Source: Gammaproteobacteria bacterium
Lineage (GTDB): Bacteria > Pseudomonadota > Gammaproteobacteria > Nitrosococcales > Methylophagaceae
NCBI GenBank assembly: GCA_029248745.1
Contig: JAQWIT010000004.1
Span: forward strand, 84,792-148,791
Direction of reading: 5' to 3'
DNA length: 64,000 nucleotides
Shown: positions 9,962 through 19,058 of the stretch, in pieces
Numbering within the stretch: position 1 is the first letter of the stretch
Layout: the number at the start of each line of letters is the position of its first letter
Program-made: the position numbers and the translations under genes
Notes under the pieces: model-generated
What the model saw: only the letters and a program-made list of their open reading frames with translations
What the model was told of the DNA's origin: nothing
Database searches by the model: none

Positions 9962-11410
9962 ATGAAAACCTCTTTTCCGAACCTACAAGGCCATCAAGTA
10001 CTCGTTATCGGTGATGTGATGTTAGATAGTTTTTATCACGGCAAGGCGAATCGCATTTCACCCGAAGCCCCCGTGCCTGTTGTGAATGTCGAACGCGTAG
10101 AGGACTTACCAGGTGGGGCAGCAAATGTAGCAATGAACATTGCATCGCTTGGTGCAAGCTGCAAAATAAGCGGTATCACCGGACAAGATGCAGCAGCAGA
10201 AACCTTAGAACAGCGCCTTAATTCCGTCGGTGTTGATTGCGCTTTTCATCGTGCAGAAAATAGGGACACCATCATCAAACGCCGCGTGATCAGCAATCAT
10301 CAACAACTGCTGAGGATGGATTTTGAAAAGCCGTTTGAGATACAAGAATGGCAAGCTATGCAGCCGATAGTTGAATCATTATTAGCCAAATCAAAAGTAA
10401 TGGTGTTATCGGATTACAATAAGGGCACCTTAGCAGATCCCCAGTATTGGATTAACTTAGCGAAGAAACAATCCGTACCCGTCTTAGTTGATCCGAAAGG
10501 GAATGAATTTGAAAAATACCGTGGCGCCGACCTAATTACACCTAATATGACGGAGTTCGAGGCTGTTGTCGGTACAATAACGTCAGAAGCTGACCTAATC
10601 GAGAAAGCACAACACTTAATTAAACATCTCGACATCAAAGCGATCTTAGTCACACGCAGTGAAAATGGTATGTCATTGATCAGACAAGACCTACTTGAAT
10701 TTCACTTGCCTGCCATCGCCAAAGAAGTCTCCGATGTCACAGGTGCCGGAGATACTGTTATTTCAACCTTAGCGGCCGTATTAGCTGCCGGCGAAAGTTT
10801 AGAAACAGCCGTGACGCTAGCCAACGTTGCAGCCAGTATTGTTGTCAGTAAGCTAGGCACGGCGACAATCAGTGAATCCGAGCTTAAAACCGAATACCAA
10901 CGTCATCAAGGCGATAATAATACCGATCACAGTATTGCCGGTGTGGTCACTGTTGAACAACTTAAACTCGCAGTGCAACAAGCAAAAAACCGTGGTAAGA
11001 AAGTGGTGTTTACTAATGGCTGTTTCGATATTCTTCATGCTGGACATGTCAGCTACCTCGAACAAGCCAGAGCAGAGGGTGATTGCCTTATCCTTGCTAT
11101 CAATACCGATGAATCTGTCACCAAACTCAAAGGCCAAGGGCGTCCGGTTAATACAGCCAGTCGTCGTTTAGCTGTCCTAGCAGGTCTCGCCTCAGTTGAT
11201 TGGGTGACGTGTTTTGATGGGGATACACCAGAAGCTTTATTAAAAGAAGTCCAACCCGATATTTTGGTAAAAGGTGGCGACTACGATAAAACGGGTGTTG
11301 TTGGTTGGGAAATTGTTGAAGGTTATGGCGGGGAAGTCCGAGTGATGGGACTAGTGGAGAACTGTTCTACCACGGCGATTGTTGAGAAGATTGGAAGGGA
11401 CTCTAGTTAA
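9962..11410 (+). CDS. hldE: Bifunctional heptose-7-phosphate kinase / heptose-1-phosphate adenylyltransferase
   Basis: HldE carries out two steps of ADP-heptose synthesis. Residues 1 to about 320 are a ribokinase-type domain (GDVMLDSFYHG at the start, GGAANVAMNIASLG, and DVTGAGDT with the catalytic Asp). Residues about 345-482 are a nucleotidyltransferase domain with TNGCFDILHAGHVSYL (the HxGH site). Length (482) and order match E. coli HldE. It follows waaC on the same strand and cooperates with gmhA at 18386-18949. The accessory patch starts right after its stop. Confidence 0.96.
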   Translation: MKTSFPNLQGHQVLVIGDVMLDSFYHGKANRISPEAPVPVVNVERVEDLPGGAANVAMNIASLGASCKISGITGQDAAAETLEQRLNSVGVDCAFHRAENRDTIIKRRVISNHQQLLRMDFEKPFEIQEWQAMQPIVESLLAKSKVMVLSDYNKGTLADPQYWINLAKKQSVPVLVDPKGNEFEKYRGADLITPNMTEFEAVVGTITSEADLIEKAQHLIKHLDIKAILVTRSENGMSLIRQDLLEFHLPAIAKEVSDVTGAGDTVISTLAAVLAAGESLETAVTLANVAASIVVSKLGTATISESELKTEYQRHQGDNNTDHSIAGVVTVEQLKLAVQQAKNRGKKVVFTNGCFDILHAGHVSYLEQARAEGDCLILAINTDESVTKLKGQGRPVNTASRRLAVLAGLASVDWVTCFDGDTPEALLKEVQPDILVKGGDYDKTGVVGWEIVEGYGGEVRVMGLVENCSTTAIVEKIGRDSS

Positions 11411-11484
11411 TCTTATATAAATCATGGAAATTATCAGGTACATGGAAAAAATCACCAGTTAGACAGTATGAGAAGCCTACTGAT

Positions 11485-12296
11485 TTGGCTAGATTGACAT
11501 CTCTAGTAAAAACACAATCAGCAGAAATAGCTGGGCCAATCATGATGCCGCTTGGAGAGGAAATTGATTTCGAAGACAAGAAAAATAAGTATAAAGGCAA
11601 CGAATCAGTAGCCGAAGTAATAAAGGAAATTTATCTTACGGTTAGAATCTATACAGGTACAATCACAGAGCTTGAGGGATTTGGCGGCCATGCAAAAATT
11701 AGTTCTTTACCAATCCTACGTGGGGTTGTTGAAGGATGTATTAATGCAACTTATTTTATGTCTGTTGGAGAGGGTGCAGCGAAGGATGCGCATTATCGTG
11801 CAATTGCAATTGCAAAGGCATACCATAATACCGATAGAACGGCTGTAAGAGATTCTTAAGCTATTAACGTCAAAAGAAACCCACACGTTACATTGACAGA
11901 AGAACTTTAAGAAATAGTTGCTAAGTTTACATCTAGAAAAGGACGACCATTGATTGGACAAATCACTCTGTAAGTGAACGTATAGCTAACCTAGGAAAGC
12001 ACTTTAACAAAAATATTGCTATTCAATTAAATGCATCTAATTTGATTATATAACGATGCATCAGAGGTGATTCATGGTAGTTATTTAGGCTCATTAATGA
12101 CTCATGGAAGAGATCCTCTTTCCTCATTTTCATACATGGAAGGACATTTCAAGATGTTCATGATCATCATTATGAAAGTTCATTGTTAGCTGCATTTTTA
12201 TCTATTTATTCGATATTGGAAGCCTTTTGCCAATATTCAAAAGTGGTTAGCGACCCTTTTGGACCAAAAATAACCTTAATGAGTTTTCAGAAATAA
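11485..12296 (+). pseudogene. Decayed hypothetical gene, DUF5677-like
   Basis: A coherent protein can be read through this stretch only by crossing stops and frame changes. The first piece (11485-11859, TTG start) contains LPILRGVVEGCINATYFMSV. The same frame continues past TAA at 11857 and further stops. Another frame then gives DWTNHSVSERIANLGKHF, a third gives ASEVIHGSYLGSLMTHG, and a fourth gives LLAAFLSIYSILEAFCQY up to the TAA at 12294-12296. The helical pattern and the SEVIHGSY motif resemble DUF5677-type proteins. No function is known with confidence. The 5' frame stays open back into hldE without an ATG, so the true N-terminus is probably lost. Confidence 0.55.
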
Positions 12297-12832
12297 TTTT
12301 GGCAAAATGAATCAATGTTATAGTTTAACTGCGTTTTTGTTGATTTATTTTGCGTGGCCAAAATAAACAGAACCAAACAAAAGGTCAGCCCATACTTGCC
12401 CTTCGGGTTCCCTCGTTTCTGAAAATGATTTGGGTGTGATAGAAACTAGCTTCGCTCAAACAGCTATCCCACTATTCCATATAATTTTGCCGAAGCTCGG
12501 CTTCGCATCAAGGACCCATTGGGATTCTTTTCGAGACGGGGTTTTTGTCCCGGATCCCCATTTTGTACTGATGAGGAATGGGTTTAAATAAGCGTTCAGT
12601 GAGTTCAGTTTTTGAGCGTAGCGAGTTTTGAACGAACCGCGTATTTAAATTTATGACGAATGGAGCTGTAGGCCAGTACCAGGGGTGGCCTAGGGTTGTT
12701 AGGGAAATGGCCACGTATTTCCTAACTCGACCTTAGTCGAAATAAACGGAAACAAGGTCAATACTGAAAATGACCCTAGGAGGTTTATATAGAAGGTAAA
12801 ACTTTAGATTTATATGGAAGTAAATAGAAGCT
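12297..12832. other. Non-coding stretch with repeat copy and several hairpins
   Basis: I see no convincing gene in this gap. It contains one copy of an interspersed repeat (listed separately), a perfect hairpin CGAAGC-TCG-GCTTCG at 12491-12505, a further TTTGAGCGTAGCGAGTTTT copy at 12611-12629, and an inverted repeat GTTAGGGAAAT/ATTTCCTAAC at 12698-12726. An antisense open frame around 12508-12714 is made of these repeats and does not look like a protein. The stretch resembles the short structured intergenic repeats scattered in many gammaproteobacterial genomes. Confidence 0.6.
12345..12466 (-). repeat. Interspersed repeat, copy 1
   Basis: Read on the minus strand, this ~120-bp unit runs GTTTGAGCGAAGC, CACACCCAAATCA, GGGCAAGTATGGGCT, TTTGTTTGGTTCTGTTTATT and ends GGCCACGCAAAATAA. 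The same landmarks, in the same order, occur on the plus strand at 62714-62901. Identity is partial, so both are old copies. I see no encoded transposase or clear terminal repeats. Confidence 0.65.
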
Positions 12833-13183
12833 CTATTTACTAATAGACTTCACACAATTGATCGCCCGGGTTAAACGATTAAAAAACTGTTTTTTTACAT
12901 CACCTTCACTATGCATATAACGCTTCTTAAGCGCTTTCTTGACTTCCCAAGTGCCTTTATAGCCTAAAGGGAAAGTGACCAAATCACCCGCTTTAAACGT
13001 AGTGGGTGCACCACCATCTTCAGGTGTTATTTCACATTCACCTTCTAAAATCAGGGCTATTTCTGTCGTAACAAATTCCCACGGAAAAGTAGAAACTTCT
13101 TTTTCCCATGTTGGCCAATATGCGGCTCCGATGTCTTTTAAATGCGCGTCACTGGGGCTGCTGTCTACGGTAATGTCTTTCAT
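12833..13183 (-). CDS. Cupin-domain protein (cupin_3/DUF861-like)
   Basis: The 116-residue protein has a single RmlC-type cupin barrel with the run ALILEGECEITPEDGG followed by FKAGDLVTFPLGYKGTWEV, typical of the DUF861 (cupin_3) family. The C-terminal ~30 residues (KKRYMHSEGDV onwards) are a basic extension. Family members are small cytoplasmic proteins of mostly unknown role. It stands alone between repetitive DNA and a sulfotransferase gene. Nothing nearby fixes its substrate. Confidence 0.7.
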   Translation of the reverse strand: MKDITVDSSPSDAHLKDIGAAYWPTWEKEVSTFPWEFVTTEIALILEGECEITPEDGGAPTTFKAGDLVTFPLGYKGTWEVKKALKKRYMHSEGDVKKQFFNRLTRAINCVKSISK

Positions 13184-13298
13184 TTCTGTCCTAAAATTGA
13201 AGTTGCGTTCAAATGTTGATTAATATTGATCTGGGTAAAAGTTGGTGAAATCAGATTGATAACGTTGTTGTATAAGTGTTTTGTTCCTGTTACTTACT

Positions 13299-13892
13299 TC
13301 ATAGCGTTTTTTCAGTGGCATTGCGGTGAGTTATTTCAGGTAAATCAAATTGATTACTCATGGTTTTCCAGTCTTTTTGTATTGTCTCGAGTTTACCAAC
13401 AAAGTTCGGTATCACAGTATCCCCATTCATTAAAAACCAACTTTGAGAACGAAAATCTCTGTCTGCTTCGGAGTCAGGTATTTCACAAATTTTGTCTACA
13501 AAAGTATCAAAATTATCTTGCAGAGAAATATTATGGCAAGCAAAAAGATTTTTCGTTATCTTCGTACTAGATATTTTATTTTTATAGCATGACCAAATTC
13601 TTTGGTAAGGATGGCGTACAAAAGAGAAAATAAAAGCTTTAGAGGTCTGATTAAAAATATCACTTTGTGAAATATGCGAAGAATACACATTAGTATATTT
13701 TTTAATTTCTTCTTTGCTGAAATTTGAAGCATCTTGACTGCTGAGGTGTGAAATAAGAGCTATGCGTATTGAACGTGATGCTACTTTTGGTATCTGTATA
13801 TAACCCAAGCCATCTTTTGGTAAGTGCCAGTAATCGGGCTTCTCACGACGTATTTTTCTTAAATGTTTGAGATGTTTTATTTTAGTTAACAT
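13299..13892 (-). CDS. Sulfotransferase family protein
   Basis: The 197-residue protein has the two PAPS-binding signatures of the carbohydrate sulfotransferase family. The 5'-phosphosulfate loop is at residues 33-42 (QIPKVASRSI) and the 3'-phosphate motif at 91-101 (FVRHPYQRIWS). A basic N-terminus precedes the first motif, with no clear membrane anchor. It is short but has both binding motifs and a natural end. Its place beside the LPS core locus suggests sulfation of a surface glycan, but the acceptor is unknown. Its AT-richer sequence and the neighbouring decayed DNA suggest acquisition by transfer. Confidence 0.7.
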   Translation of the reverse strand: MLTKIKHLKHLRKIRREKPDYWHLPKDGLGYIQIPKVASRSIRIALISHLSSQDASNFSKEEIKKYTNVYSSHISQSDIFNQTSKAFIFSFVRHPYQRIWSCYKNKISSTKITKNLFACHNISLQDNFDTFVDKICEIPDSEADRDFRSQSWFLMNGDTVIPNFVGKLETIQKDWKTMSNQFDLPEITHRNATEKTL

Positions 13893-14154
13893 GTGATTGC
13901 TTCGTGTAAAGCTTGTTTGCCTTTATGTAATTTATTTTCATTAGTACTGAAGGATGTAAGTATGAAATAAATCTAGTAATTTGAACAGAAGACTTTTTAA
14001 AGCTCAACTTCAGTTACCCTGAAATATCTCCGTAGTTATCACGGATAATCAAAGAAGTGGTCAGTTAGAACAGGAGTAAAAGTAAGTTTTTTCACTTTTA
14101 TTGCTGTGATACACTTTCAATCCTAATTTTATAAACTCAGGTTTATCGTCAATT

Positions 14155-16383
14155 TTGAACCCGCGTACCCGATACTACTTGCGTTCAGCAAAACATATTT
14201 CCCAATCGATTATTAGTTCCGGATTCTGGGCCAAACATTCGCCGAAGATTCAAGCCGGTGTGTCGGTCGAAAATGACTTCTTTGGTATTAATATCGCGCC
14301 GGGTGCTGACCCCATGGTCGACGACTTTATTATTGAGCGTCTACAAGAACTAGGTTTACAGCACGTCCGCATGAATTTTACCTACGATTCATTGGATGGT
14401 TATGCTGAAAGGTTATTAAAGCGCGTGCTAGACGCTAACTTTAAAGTATTGCTTGATCTGATACCACCCTTTGAAGATGCCAAAACGTTTACGATGGCAG
14501 CACAACAGCGTTGGATTGATTTCCTCAATACTATCGCAGATAAATACGGCGACAAAGTTGCGTGTATTGAGATTGGCTCTACACCTAACCGTGGCCGTTG
14601 GTCAGGGTTTGAGCCAATGGATTATTTAATTGCTTGGCGTATTGCCAACGAACAATTAAAAACAAGAGGTATTGTATTAGCCGGCCCTAATGTCTCCGAC
14701 TTTGAGCCATTGTGTAGCATTCAATTACTGAGTGAGATGCAATTACAGGGACATGCCCCCGATATTTACACCAATAACCTGTTTGTTGAGCGGGTGATCC
14801 AACCGGAAGCATTCGACCATCGTGCATTGGGTAAAGCCATGACTAGTATCATGAAATTGAATTTGGTTAAAAAAGCGCGGGTGATGAAAGCAATTGGCCA
14901 TGAGTATGGTGTTGATAACATCATTTGTACGTATAAATGTTGGTCTAGTAAACGTTTACGTCGTTGGTCGGTAACACCAGAACAAAAAAAATCGGATTAT
15001 TTAATCCGGTATTTGGTGATTGCTGCATCGACAGGCGCATTGGGTCAGGTTTATTGGGGACCGTTAATCTGCAGCAGAGATGGCCTGATCAATGATGGTT
15101 CAACCGGCTACCCGGTCATTGATAATGTGACATTTTATAAGCAAATCCGAGGTGATTTATCGGGTTTTGAAATTCGAGAAGCCTTTTATGCTTATGCGAA
15201 TATTATTAAACTTTTGGCGGGAAGCACGTGTGTTCAAGCGGTCAATGCAGATAAAGGCTTGCACCACTTTATTTTTGAAACCAAAGAGCAAAAACAACTG
15301 CATATTGTATGGACACAAGATCGGGGCTGCGTTAATGCGGAGCAGTTGTATAGCCGAGAGCACCTGGAGCAAGCTGAGATAATGAATGCACTAGGCGAAG
15401 CAGTGACAGAATCGGTATTGAGCTTCACCGAACGTCCACTATTCTTACGATTTGAGCAGCCCACATCATTACAACAGAATGAGAAACAACTTGCCGACAT
15501 CCAACCAAGACCTGAAAAAGTAAATTTTGGGATAACAGGTGAGATACGGTATCTACCATGGACCGAAGGAAAGTGGCACGGAGCGGTTGCTGTTAAGCCA
15601 GGTGAAGATGCAAAGGAAAAAGCACAAGCGCTATTGCCAGAAAAACTATTGAGTGCGACGCAGTTATCTCTCCATCGAGATCAACGTAATAAAGTGTGGA
15701 GTATTCAACATCCGTTGGCTTCAAACGATACCGTTGTAGTGAAAGAAAACCGGGCACGTGGAATTAAAAAAATCACATACCGGTTTAAAGCCAGCAAGGG
15801 CCAACGTCACTGGGATAATGCATGGGAAATGTTACGTCGGGGTGTGAAAAGCCCGATGCCAGTCGCGTATTACGAACAAACTGAAAATACTGGCATTACC
15901 CACAATTACTATGTCTGTGAATACGTCGATGCTGCTTTTTCTGTCAGACAAGCTTTCACAGCCTTTGGTGACGGACAAGACAGCTTTGGTGGTTTTAGCA
16001 AAGAGCAAATTATTAAGGGAGTCGCAGATTATGCCTGCAATATGCATGATGAGAAAATCATCCACCATGATTTAACCGGTGGAAATTTGTTAGTCACGAC
16101 AGAAAATGATGAGATTAATATTACGGCGATTGATATTGGCCGAGCGACGATATACATCAAACAAAATGTCACAGAGCAGCAGCGTTTACTCGATCTGATG
16201 CGCTGCTGCTATAAGCTCAACTGGCCAAATCGTGAATTATTCATGGAATATTATTTTGAAGCTTACGGCCGCCAATTTGCACAACGCTGGAAAACATCGC
16301 TTAGCTATTATGATTGGAAATTAACAACAAAGAAAAAGCTTAAACGCCTTTTGAAAGGAAAGTGGAAAAAAGCAAAAAACTAA
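14155..16383 (+). CDS. Glycosidase-like barrel fused to a Kdo-kinase-like domain (LPS locus)
   Basis: The 742-residue protein has two parts. About residues 35-435 resemble a clan-A (cellulase-like) TIM barrel. It has an acid candidate E139 in CIEIGSTPN and a possible nucleophile E250 in AIGHEYG. About residues 455-715 are a Kdo/heptose-kinase-like fold with catalytic loop HHDLTGGNLL (D639, N644) and metal-site AIDIGR (D660). The very basic tail (KKKLKRLLKGKWKKAKN) could help membrane contact. The start is a TTG, because an in-frame stop at 14107-14109 leaves no upstream ATG or GTG. It overlaps the aldo/keto reductase gene tail-to-tail by 4 bp. A role in core sugar phosphorylation or trimming is inference. 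Confidence 0.65.
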   Translation: MNPRTRYYLRSAKHISQSIISSGFWAKHSPKIQAGVSVENDFFGINIAPGADPMVDDFIIERLQELGLQHVRMNFTYDSLDGYAERLLKRVLDANFKVLLDLIPPFEDAKTFTMAAQQRWIDFLNTIADKYGDKVACIEIGSTPNRGRWSGFEPMDYLIAWRIANEQLKTRGIVLAGPNVSDFEPLCSIQLLSEMQLQGHAPDIYTNNLFVERVIQPEAFDHRALGKAMTSIMKLNLVKKARVMKAIGHEYGVDNIICTYKCWSSKRLRRWSVTPEQKKSDYLIRYLVIAASTGALGQVYWGPLICSRDGLINDGSTGYPVIDNVTFYKQIRGDLSGFEIREAFYAYANIIKLLAGSTCVQAVNADKGLHHFIFETKEQKQLHIVWTQDRGCVNAEQLYSREHLEQAEIMNALGEAVTESVLSFTERPLFLRFEQPTSLQQNEKQLADIQPRPEKVNFGITGEIRYLPWTEGKWHGAVAVKPGEDAKEKAQALLPEKLLSATQLSLHRDQRNKVWSIQHPLASNDTVVVKENRARGIKKITYRFKASKGQRHWDNAWEMLRRGVKSPMPVAYYEQTENTGITHNYYVCEYVDAAFSVRQAFTAFGDGQDSFGGFSKEQIIKGVADYACNMHDEKIIHHDLTGGNLLVTTENDEINITAIDIGRATIYIKQNVTEQQRLLDLMRCCYKLNWPNRELFMEYYFEAYGRQFAQRWKTSLSYYDWKLTTKKKLKRLLKGKWKKAKN

Positions 16384-17189
16384 GCTAACGCTTTAATCGC
16401 TTTCTTAACATTATCATGCAAATGTTCTGGTGTGATGGTACCCACAATGATGCTAACAACAGCCGGTGCCTGATAGATAAAGTCAAAATTAGCTTGAACG
16501 GGATCAGTTTCTGCAGTTGAGGAAGCTAAATGACCACTGCTCAACGCTTTCTTAATAAAGATCGCTTTGTTTTCATTGGCGGCGGTATCAATGACAGCCT
16601 GTTCATCTTGATAGCTTAGATTGTGCATCACCATTGCAACATCTGACTGCTGTATCGCTAACAAGCCACCTTCGACGGTTTTGGTCGACATGCCAGTTGC
16701 ACGAATTAGACCTTGTTGTTTTAGATTGTTTAAAACATCCAATGCGCCGTATTGCTCAATAATCGTTTTGTCTTGGCCATCAGAGTGAATTAACACAATA
16801 TCAAGTACATCACGTCTCAGGTTCTTTAAACTAGTCTGAACACTACGTTGGATAAATTCAGGGGTAAAATTGTAATCAGATTCAGCGCTAGCAGGGTTAA
16901 ATGTTTCTCCAACTTTGGTGGCAATAACCCAATCGTGATCGAGTTTAGGCAAAAGATCCCCCAAGCGTTGTTCGCTAGTGCCATAAGCAGGTGCGGTATC
17001 AAGGAAATTAATGCCTAAATCCCAGGCTTGATTCAGTAAAGCCATGGCCTGTTGGTCATTGGGGATACTAAAAGCGGTAGGGTATTTAACGCCGGTGTCA
17101 CGCCCTAGCTTGACTGTACCTAGGCCGAGAGGAGAGACGGAAAGCCCCGTTTGAGCAATGGCGTTTCGGTTAGATAAAAATAAGCTCAT
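16380..17189 (-). CDS. Aldo/keto reductase family protein
   Basis: The 269-residue protein has the AKR barrel features: LGLGTVKLGRDTG near the start, INFLDTAPAYGTSEQRLGDLL with the catalytic Asp and Tyr, an ATKVGE strand carrying the usual Lys, and LDIVLIHSDG. It would reduce a carbonyl with NAD(P)H in the cytoplasm. It overlaps the upstream FAD oxidoreductase by ATGA, and together with gmhA the three form one minus-strand operon. That placement suggests a sugar-related substrate in core synthesis, but nothing in the sequence identifies it. Confidence 0.8.
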   Translation of the reverse strand: MSLFLSNRNAIAQTGLSVSPLGLGTVKLGRDTGVKYPTAFSIPNDQQAMALLNQAWDLGINFLDTAPAYGTSEQRLGDLLPKLDHDWVIATKVGETFNPASAESDYNFTPEFIQRSVQTSLKNLRRDVLDIVLIHSDGQDKTIIEQYGALDVLNNLKQQGLIRATGMSTKTVEGGLLAIQQSDVAMVMHNLSYQDEQAVIDTAANENKAIFIKKALSSGHLASSTAETDPVQANFDFIYQAPAVVSIIVGTITPEHLHDNVKKAIKALA

Positions 17190-18379
17190 TGAAAAGCGCT
17201 ATCCCAAAGTGGATCACCGAAGGGGGCTGGGGCCAGCAGTGCTTGTTCATTATGTTGATGTTTGACAAGACCTTGTTTTTGTAGCTTTTTGATGGCTTTA
17301 TCGACTAAATCAGGTGCTAAGGCTAATTTAGTGGGCCAAGCAATATGGACATTGCCTTTAGATTCAACAAAAGCGCTATCAGGACGGCTTAAAGCAGACT
17401 GTTTAGGCTCAGCACGTTCCACAGCATGTGCAGCCCATTCAAGCTCAGGTAAAGTCGCCCAAGGCAGTATCTCAGTTAATAAAGTACGCGCTTCTTCAGC
17501 CAAGGTAGCAAGAGATTTACCAACCCCATTTTCAGCAATATTGCCACCGATATACCAGACGATATTACCCGACTTATTTTGATGACTAGTAATGGTCGCA
17601 ATGGGTTTTGAACCTGATCCCAAGCTATGTGCGTATAGCGTAGGAAGAGATTGACTAGGATCTTTAGATTTACATAGCACCATTTGTAATGGCCGACGTT
17701 GCATAGCGGGTTTCTTAATATTAAGGGAATTTAAAAGTCCTTCATTACCTTCACCCGCAGTGAGTACAAATTGTTGGGCCTCAATAGTAATATCGCCGAT
17801 GTTTAAGCTGTTGATATGCTGACCATTTTGTTGCCAAGACAACGCCTTTTCTGGGTTAGCGTACAAAATACGATCTTGATAAGGTGTTGCAATGCTTTTT
17901 AAAACTGAAGGAATATCGAGTACGGGTTCGTCAAGCTGATAGAGTGATCCTTTAAATCCATGTGACTGGAAAATGTCAGGTCGTTCAGGATCAGGTACAG
18001 GCTGCATGCGACTAGCCAATGCCTTACTGGCAAAAAAGGACAGCATCTTAGAAGAGAGTTGACCCTTTGACCACATCAATTGGTGATTGGCGAGAACTTT
18101 AACTGAGCTTAAGTCAATATCACCGTGACCAGCTAAACAAGCTTGCCAACGAGCTGGCATATCACCAATTGCTTGGGTTGCTTTTGAAAGGATGCCGTTC
18201 AAGGCGTATTTAGCACCACCATGAATAATGCCTTGTGCGCTTAGCGTTTGTGCATTGCCGATGGCTTTGTTTTCTAATAAAAGGGCATGAACACCCATTT
18301 TATTCAGGCGATGGTGCAGCCATAGACCAGCAATACCGGCACCAATAATTACTACATCCGTCGAAAGGGTTTTTGACAT
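17186..18379 (-). CDS. FAD-dependent oxidoreductase (DAO family)
   Basis: The 397-residue protein begins with a Rossmann dinucleotide site (VVIIGAGIAGLWLHHRL) followed by the acidic ribose-binding end LLLENKAIG. It then has an SAQGIIHGGAKYALNG stretch like that of L-2-hydroxyglutarate oxidase/glycine oxidase relatives, and an FVLTAGEGN motif typical of the DAO fold. The substrate is not evident. It lies 6 bp downstream of gmhA and overlaps the aldo/keto reductase, so the three are probably one transcript. A redox pair next to a heptose isomerase is unusual. Confidence 0.75.
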   Translation of the reverse strand: MSKTLSTDVVIIGAGIAGLWLHHRLNKMGVHALLLENKAIGNAQTLSAQGIIHGGAKYALNGILSKATQAIGDMPARWQACLAGHGDIDLSSVKVLANHQLMWSKGQLSSKMLSFFASKALASRMQPVPDPERPDIFQSHGFKGSLYQLDEPVLDIPSVLKSIATPYQDRILYANPEKALSWQQNGQHINSLNIGDITIEAQQFVLTAGEGNEGLLNSLNIKKPAMQRRPLQMVLCKSKDPSQSLPTLYAHSLGSGSKPIATITSHQNKSGNIVWYIGGNIAENGVGKSLATLAEEARTLLTEILPWATLPELEWAAHAVERAEPKQSALSRPDSAFVESKGNVHIAWPTKLALAPDLVDKAIKKLQKQGLVKHQHNEQALLAPAPFGDPLWDSAFQ

Positions 18380-18385
18380 AATCGA

Positions 18386-18949
18386 TTACTGAGCGGAGAT
18401 CGCTTGATCTAGAGCCTCACAAAGCCAATGACCGATAATGATGTGGCCTTCCTGAACACGTGCTGTTTCCTGCGATGGCACTTGAATACAACTATCTGCT
18501 TGAGTCAACAATTGGCCTCCGGATTGTCCTGTAAAAGCGCAGGTCCAACACCCAGCAGCTTTAGCGACTTTAAAACCGTTGATGACGTTATCACTGTTTC
18601 CTGAAGTGGAAAGTCCAATTGCAATATCTCCAGGTTTGGCTAATGCTTCGATCTGGCGATCGAAAATGGTGCTAAAGTCATAGTCATTACCATGTGCCGT
18701 TAGGATAGAGGTATCTGTTGTTAACGCAATAGCAGCATAGGGTTGCCGATGTTCTTTATAGCGGACGACAAACTCTGCTGCCAAATGCTGCGCATCTGAA
18801 GCACTGCCACCATTACCAAAAAATAAGACTTTATTGCCGTTGGCTAATGCACTGGCAACATGTTTAATAAGCGTGTCAATTTGAGGCTCTAGGGAAAATA
18901 AGCCGTCGACCATTGCTTGGTGGCGAATAACAGTAGCTTTAAATGACAC
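18386..18949 (-). CDS. gmhA: Sedoheptulose-7-phosphate isomerase
   Basis: GmhA makes D-glycero-D-manno-heptose 7-phosphate, the first step of LPS heptose synthesis, feeding hldE. The 187-residue SIS-domain protein has FFGNGGSASDAQHLAAEFVVRY, the Ser-rich phosphate site GLSTSGNSDNV, and QEGHIIIGHWLCE near the C-terminus with the catalytic/zinc residues. It is divergent from the triple-kinase gene. The 109-bp AT-rich gap (18950-19058) probably holds promoters for both directions. DiaA-type SIS proteins are similar, but the LPS context supports GmhA. Confidence 0.88.
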   Translation of the reverse strand: MSFKATVIRHQAMVDGLFSLEPQIDTLIKHVASALANGNKVLFFGNGGSASDAQHLAAEFVVRYKEHRQPYAAIALTTDTSILTAHGNDYDFSTIFDRQIEALAKPGDIAIGLSTSGNSDNVINGFKVAKAAGCWTCAFTGQSGGQLLTQADSCIQVPSQETARVQEGHIIIGHWLCEALDQAISAQ

Positions 18950-19058
18950 GGTTTACCTCTTTATGCTGATCAGATGGTATTATTTTGTTTTATACATTAT
19001 ATATTATATGCAGGTCCGCACTATCAATTTTCAAATAGTAGAGATTTTATAGAGAACC

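Noticed and set aside
12508-12714. Antisense open frame in the gap after the decayed gene
   Set aside because: It consists of hairpin and repeat sequence, has no ribosome site and no protein-like pattern.
14085-14130. AAAAGT/ACTTTT stem upstream of the barrel-kinase gene
   Set aside because: The stem is short and AT-only with no suitable T run, so I do not call it a terminator.
11411-14154. Search for insertion-sequence ends or an integrase in the accessory patch
   Set aside because: No transposase or integrase fragment and no clear flanking direct repeats were found, so I do not call a mobile element.
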